From positions 1 to 37,631 of the forward strand of contig CAIPHK010000025.1 in assembly GCA_903864835.1 (NCBI GenBank): DNA of 37,631 nucleotides. Direction: 5' to 3'. This document shows, piece after piece, positions 35,181-37,631 of the stretch. The position numbers were made by a program, and so were the translations under genes. Position 1 is the first letter of the stretch. The number at the start of each line of letters is the position of its first letter. Below the pieces are notes generated by a model. The model was not told the origin of the DNA. It made no database searches and was given only the letters and a program-made list of their open reading frames with translations. Source of the DNA: an uncultured bacterium. GTDB lineage: Bacteria; Margulisbacteria; Marinamargulisbacteria; SXXA01.

Positions 35181-35966
35181 TTAACCCAGATCGGGGACAG
35201 CCCGCAAGAACTGAAGAACAACCCGACTAAACCGATCTGGCGCTTCAAAATGGCAGTTGTGCGCCGCATTTTCCAGGATTTCGACGGGAATATTGGGAAA
35301 TTCCGTCTGAATTCGATGGGCAACCGTCTTATATTTGAGATCTAACGATCCCGTGACAAACCCAATAATGGGCAATTGCCCCAACACCGGCCACACGGAG
35401 GGACGAGTTGCCGCACCAAAGTCGCGCATTACACGACGCATATCTTCAGGTAAAAACCGACTCCGTTTTTCCCTTAGGGCAGGGTAGTCGGGGTGAATTT
35501 TAATATCTCCGAACATTGGGAGTTCACACCACCAATCGATAAATTCCAATGGAGGCAGGGTCCCCAATTGCTTTTCGACTTGGAGATCGAACAGATGTCG
35601 TGCCCGACGTTCGATTTCAGTATCAATACCGGGAGACGCGGATTCTAGTATAATTCCTTGGACAAAATTAGGATCCTGGTGTGCCCAGTGCAATGCAATT
35701 CTCCCGCCCATCGAATAGCCGATAACCACTGCGTGATTGATCCCCTTGGCGTTAAGATCTCGCGTTAATTCAATGGGTAATTGATCCCATCCCATTGTTT
35801 CTGATAACGGAGTTTCACCGTGACCCGGAAGGTCTGGAGCGACACATCGGTACTCTGAAAATGCGGGTGCGATCCCCTCCCAATCGGTACAATCTCCAAG
35901 AAATCCATGTAAAAAAATCAGCGGTTGGCCGTTGGGATTACCCCATTCTCGCCAATTCACTCCCAC
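35181..35966 (-). CDS. menH: Alpha/beta hydrolase, MenH-like
   Basis: A 261-residue alpha/beta-hydrolase. The oxyanion segment is PLIFLHGFLGDCTDWEGI, PDLPGHGETPL follows, and the nucleophile elbow is VIGYSMGGRIALHWA with Ser as nucleophile, the form typical of MenH. MenH removes pyruvate from SEPHCHC in menaquinone synthesis. The acid residue is probably in FVTGSLDLKYK and the catalytic His in ENAAHNCHFEAPDRF. Without other men genes nearby, a different hydrolase of the same branch is possible. Its start overlaps the glpD end by 10 bases. Confidence 0.7.
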   Translation of the reverse strand: MGVNWREWGNPNGQPLIFLHGFLGDCTDWEGIAPAFSEYRCVAPDLPGHGETPLSETMGWDQLPIELTRDLNAKGINHAVVIGYSMGGRIALHWAHQDPNFVQGIILESASPGIDTEIERRARHLFDLQVEKQLGTLPPLEFIDWWCELPMFGDIKIHPDYPALREKRSRFLPEDMRRVMRDFGAATRPSVWPVLGQLPIIGFVTGSLDLKYKTVAHRIQTEFPNIPVEILENAAHNCHFEAPDRFSRVVLQFLRAVPDLG

Positions 35967-37375
35967 GCTTGCTCAATTTCAGTATGCATCAGCTGCACTT
36001 GATCTCGATATGACTTCATTTCTTCGGCAACTTGGCCCTCCGTCCAACCCAGTTTCTCCCCGAATATTCGGGCCACTGATTCTAGAATATCCAATCCATT
36101 TCCTTGCCTAAAAAATGCATCAGTTCTCCGTCGTAAATAGTCGGTCACATGTCTGGCAAATTCGTAATCGATACAGTATTCGACCGTTGGCGAAGGCCCC
36201 TGAGGTAACTTGAGTTCACGCGTGGATTTTGAAAACGGTACGCCTAGGGAATGCATCACCGCCCGAGCGACGTCTTCGGACATCGATCGAAATGTCGTGT
36301 ATTTTCCACCGATAATCGAAAAAAAGGTGTCGGTATGACGAATTAAATGGTGGTCCCGCGACATTGCCGCCGGATTATCTTGGGTCGAATTGACCAAGGG
36401 CCGCAGCCCTGCAAATGTTGCGTAAATATCGGATGGTACTATTTTAATATTAAAAACCCGCTCAATTTCGGACACCAGATAGCGAATATCATCTGCACCC
36501 GCCCGAACCGAATTAGGGTCCCCGGAGTACGGGGTATCGGTCGTACCTACGATACTGTAGCCGCCATGGGGAATAACAAACAGGACCCTGTTATCGGATG
36601 CCGCGCTAATCAGAAGCGCATGGGTCGACACCAATGGTCGGGTAACCAAATGAATACCCTGAGTCGGCCTAAGAATCCGATCGCCTTGGCGACCCGTCAT
36701 CGCCAGAATTTGATCCGCCCAAGGACCGCCCGCATTGACGATAACTTTTGGATTGATAGTCACTAAGGTCCCATCAATATCCAATGTAGCCGACGGTACC
36801 GGCAACGATTGACACTCTACCACCGGCGTATACGTCAAAATTTGCGCACCCAAAGACCGCGCCTGCATGGCCAGTTCAATCCCAAGGCGTGCATCATCCA
36901 TCTTGCCATCAAAGTATTCTGCTGCCCCGATGAGCCCCTCCGACCTTAAGAGTGGTTCCGTTAATAGGGCATCCGAGACCTTCATCATATGGTTATGGCC
37001 CAGCCCACGGTGCAACGCCAACAGTTCGTAGAGGAAGAGTCCGATTCGGATCATCCACGGTCGGCGTTTATCGTCTCGATATATCGGCAATATAAAGGGC
37101 TGAACAGACACCAGGTGTGGAGCGACTTGAGTCAAAAAATACCGTTCGCGGCAGGCATCCGCAACCAGTGAAAAATCCCCATGTTCCAGATATCGAATTC
37201 CGCCATGAACCAGCTTCGACGATTGGCTGCTAGTACCAGAGCATAGGTCATTTTTTTCGGCCAAAATCACGGATACCCCACGAAACGCGAGCTCACGGGC
37301 GATGCCAATACCGTTGATACCGCCTCCGATAATCAAAACATCAGGATTTAAATTTTGAACCGCTAATGACGTCAT
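35957..37375 (-). CDS. glpD: Aerobic glycerol-3-phosphate dehydrogenase
   Basis: GlpD oxidises glycerol-3-phosphate to dihydroxyacetone phosphate with FAD and passes electrons to quinone at the inner membrane. Family features: DVLIIGGGINGIGIARELAF (FAD loop), DLCSGTSSQSSKLVHGGIRY and YLEHGDFSLV, then GIHLVTRPL, FVIPHGGYSIVGTTDTPYSG and IGGKYTTFRSMSEDVA near 390. The C-terminal DUF/helical domain ends DQVQLMHTEIEQAWE. The start ATG 37375 gives 472 residues and matches the family; the frame to 37465 runs into the insertion sequence. The IS256-family end is only 78 bases upstream, so the native promoter may be displaced or replaced. Confidence 0.93.
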   Translation of the reverse strand: MTSLAVQNLNPDVLIIGGGINGIGIARELAFRGVSVILAEKNDLCSGTSSQSSKLVHGGIRYLEHGDFSLVADACRERYFLTQVAPHLVSVQPFILPIYRDDKRRPWMIRIGLFLYELLALHRGLGHNHMMKVSDALLTEPLLRSEGLIGAAEYFDGKMDDARLGIELAMQARSLGAQILTYTPVVECQSLPVPSATLDIDGTLVTINPKVIVNAGGPWADQILAMTGRQGDRILRPTQGIHLVTRPLVSTHALLISAASDNRVLFVIPHGGYSIVGTTDTPYSGDPNSVRAGADDIRYLVSEIERVFNIKIVPSDIYATFAGLRPLVNSTQDNPAAMSRDHHLIRHTDTFFSIIGGKYTTFRSMSEDVARAVMHSLGVPFSKSTRELKLPQGPSPTVEYCIDYEFARHVTDYLRRRTDAFFRQGNGLDILESVARIFGEKLGWTEGQVAEEMKSYRDQVQLMHTEIEQAWE

Positions 37376-37452
37376 ACTCAAACTATAACATGGCAATAAC
37401 GGGTCTTTGGTAGCGTAATTTAAAGAAACAGAACGAACGGATAGCCAATGGT

Positions 37453-37479
37453 GGTTACGCAACAATCTTTCTGTAAAAG
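37453..37479 (+). repeat. Probable terminal inverted repeat of the IS256-family element
   Basis: The 27-base stretch starts GGTTACGCAAC and ends TGTAAAAG, the inner end that I recall for IS256-type repeats. It lies 22 bases beyond the transposase stop. The partner repeat is outside the window, so the boundary is inferred. Confidence 0.5.
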
Positions 37480-37500
37480 TGATTCGATATGGTCAAAAAG

Positions 37501-37631
37501 TTAGACTGAGAACAACCTCCTTCCAGTGGACCAATCATCGTTAAACTCGATGAGAATGGCGGAGACCAAGCGCAAGCAAGACTCCATATTGGGAAAAATA
37601 CGAACGACCCTGGAACGACGTTTGATTTCTC
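37501..37631 (-). CDS. IS256-family transposase (mutator type), C-terminal fragment
   Basis: The last 42 codons and the stop (complement of 37501-37503) are visible, and the gene runs off the window end. The peptide EIKRRSRVVRIFPNMESCLR followed by LVSAILIEFNDDW and STGRRLF matches the conserved C-terminus of IS256/mutator transposases ('E+KRRTRVVGIFPN..S.LRL+.A+L.E....W.TG+RYL'). The catalytic DDE residues lie in the missing part. Confidence 0.88.
   Translation of the reverse strand, partial: EIKRRSRVVRIFPNMESCLRLVSAILIEFNDDWSTGRRLFSV

Larger units (their letters stand above)
37453..37631 (-). mobile_element. End of an IS256-family insertion sequence (partial)
   Basis: The transposase 3' end and a probable terminal repeat form the end of an element that continues past the window. 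With the IS3-family end at the left edge, both ends of this window are insertion sequences of different families. Confidence 0.75.

Noticed and set aside
36347-36766. 139-residue plus-strand open frame
   Set aside because: It lies opposite the conserved middle of glpD; a shadow frame.
1-37631. tRNA, rRNA or CRISPR array
   Set aside because: Intergenic gaps are short (largest about 240 bases at 31876-32111). None contains a cloverleaf, conserved rRNA sequence or regularly spaced repeats.

Overview
The window comes from a Gram-negative, respiring heterotrophic bacterium. A heptosyltransferase-like GT9 enzyme, a signal-peptide beta-barrel protein and several envelope glycosyltransferases point to an outer membrane. 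A complete 2-oxoglutarate dehydrogenase set (sucA, sucB, lpd), a MenH-like hydrolase and GlpD point to respiration. The sequence alone does not fix a phylum. The scattered operons (rpsA with trpBA, rsmH away from a division cluster) and several odd proteins would suit an uncultured lineage, but that is inference. I see no rRNA, tRNA or CRISPR array, and no gene-free stretch longer than about 300 bases.

Layout. Bases 1-139 are the end of an IS3-family element that cuts into a Pro/Ser/Thr-rich gene (remnant 140-825). Bases 8057-827 (minus strand) form a likely operon with a good promoter: argG, three glycosyltransferases, an M29 aminopeptidase, fabI and a YihY-family membrane protein. Bases 8190-9506 (plus) carry a 62-residue protein and an isolated contractile tail-sheath-like protein. 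Bases 12291-9478 (minus) carry an inositol-monophosphatase-family protein, rsmH and a HIT-like phosphorylase, all overlapping. Bases 12447-15635 (plus) are rpsA-trpB-trpA. A minus-strand membrane protein follows, then an argD-like aminotransferase. Bases 17754-26651 (plus) are sucA-sucB-lpd, then an unusual double HMG-CoA reductase-like protein, then a TMTC-like membrane/TPR protein. Bases 30266-26661 (minus) are a GT2 enzyme, a GT39-like enzyme and an extended glutamate racemase. Bases 30328-33873 (plus) carry a DEAD-box helicase with two terminator hairpins, a mitochondrial-carrier-like protein and a beta-barrel protein. Bases 37375-33890 (minus) are glpD, menH-like and purD. Bases 37453-37631 are the end of an IS256-family element.

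The most striking observation is the 618-residue protein at 23086-24942. It looks like two class II HMG-CoA reductase chains fused head to tail with complementary losses. The first half keeps the cofactor-binding signature but lacks three of the four catalytic residues. The second half keeps all four catalytic residues at family spacing but has lost the cofactor-binding small domain. It reads as a single-chain pseudo-heterodimer with one active site. Second are the lone tail sheath without other tail genes and the three-repeat carrier-like protein, a family normally eukaryotic.
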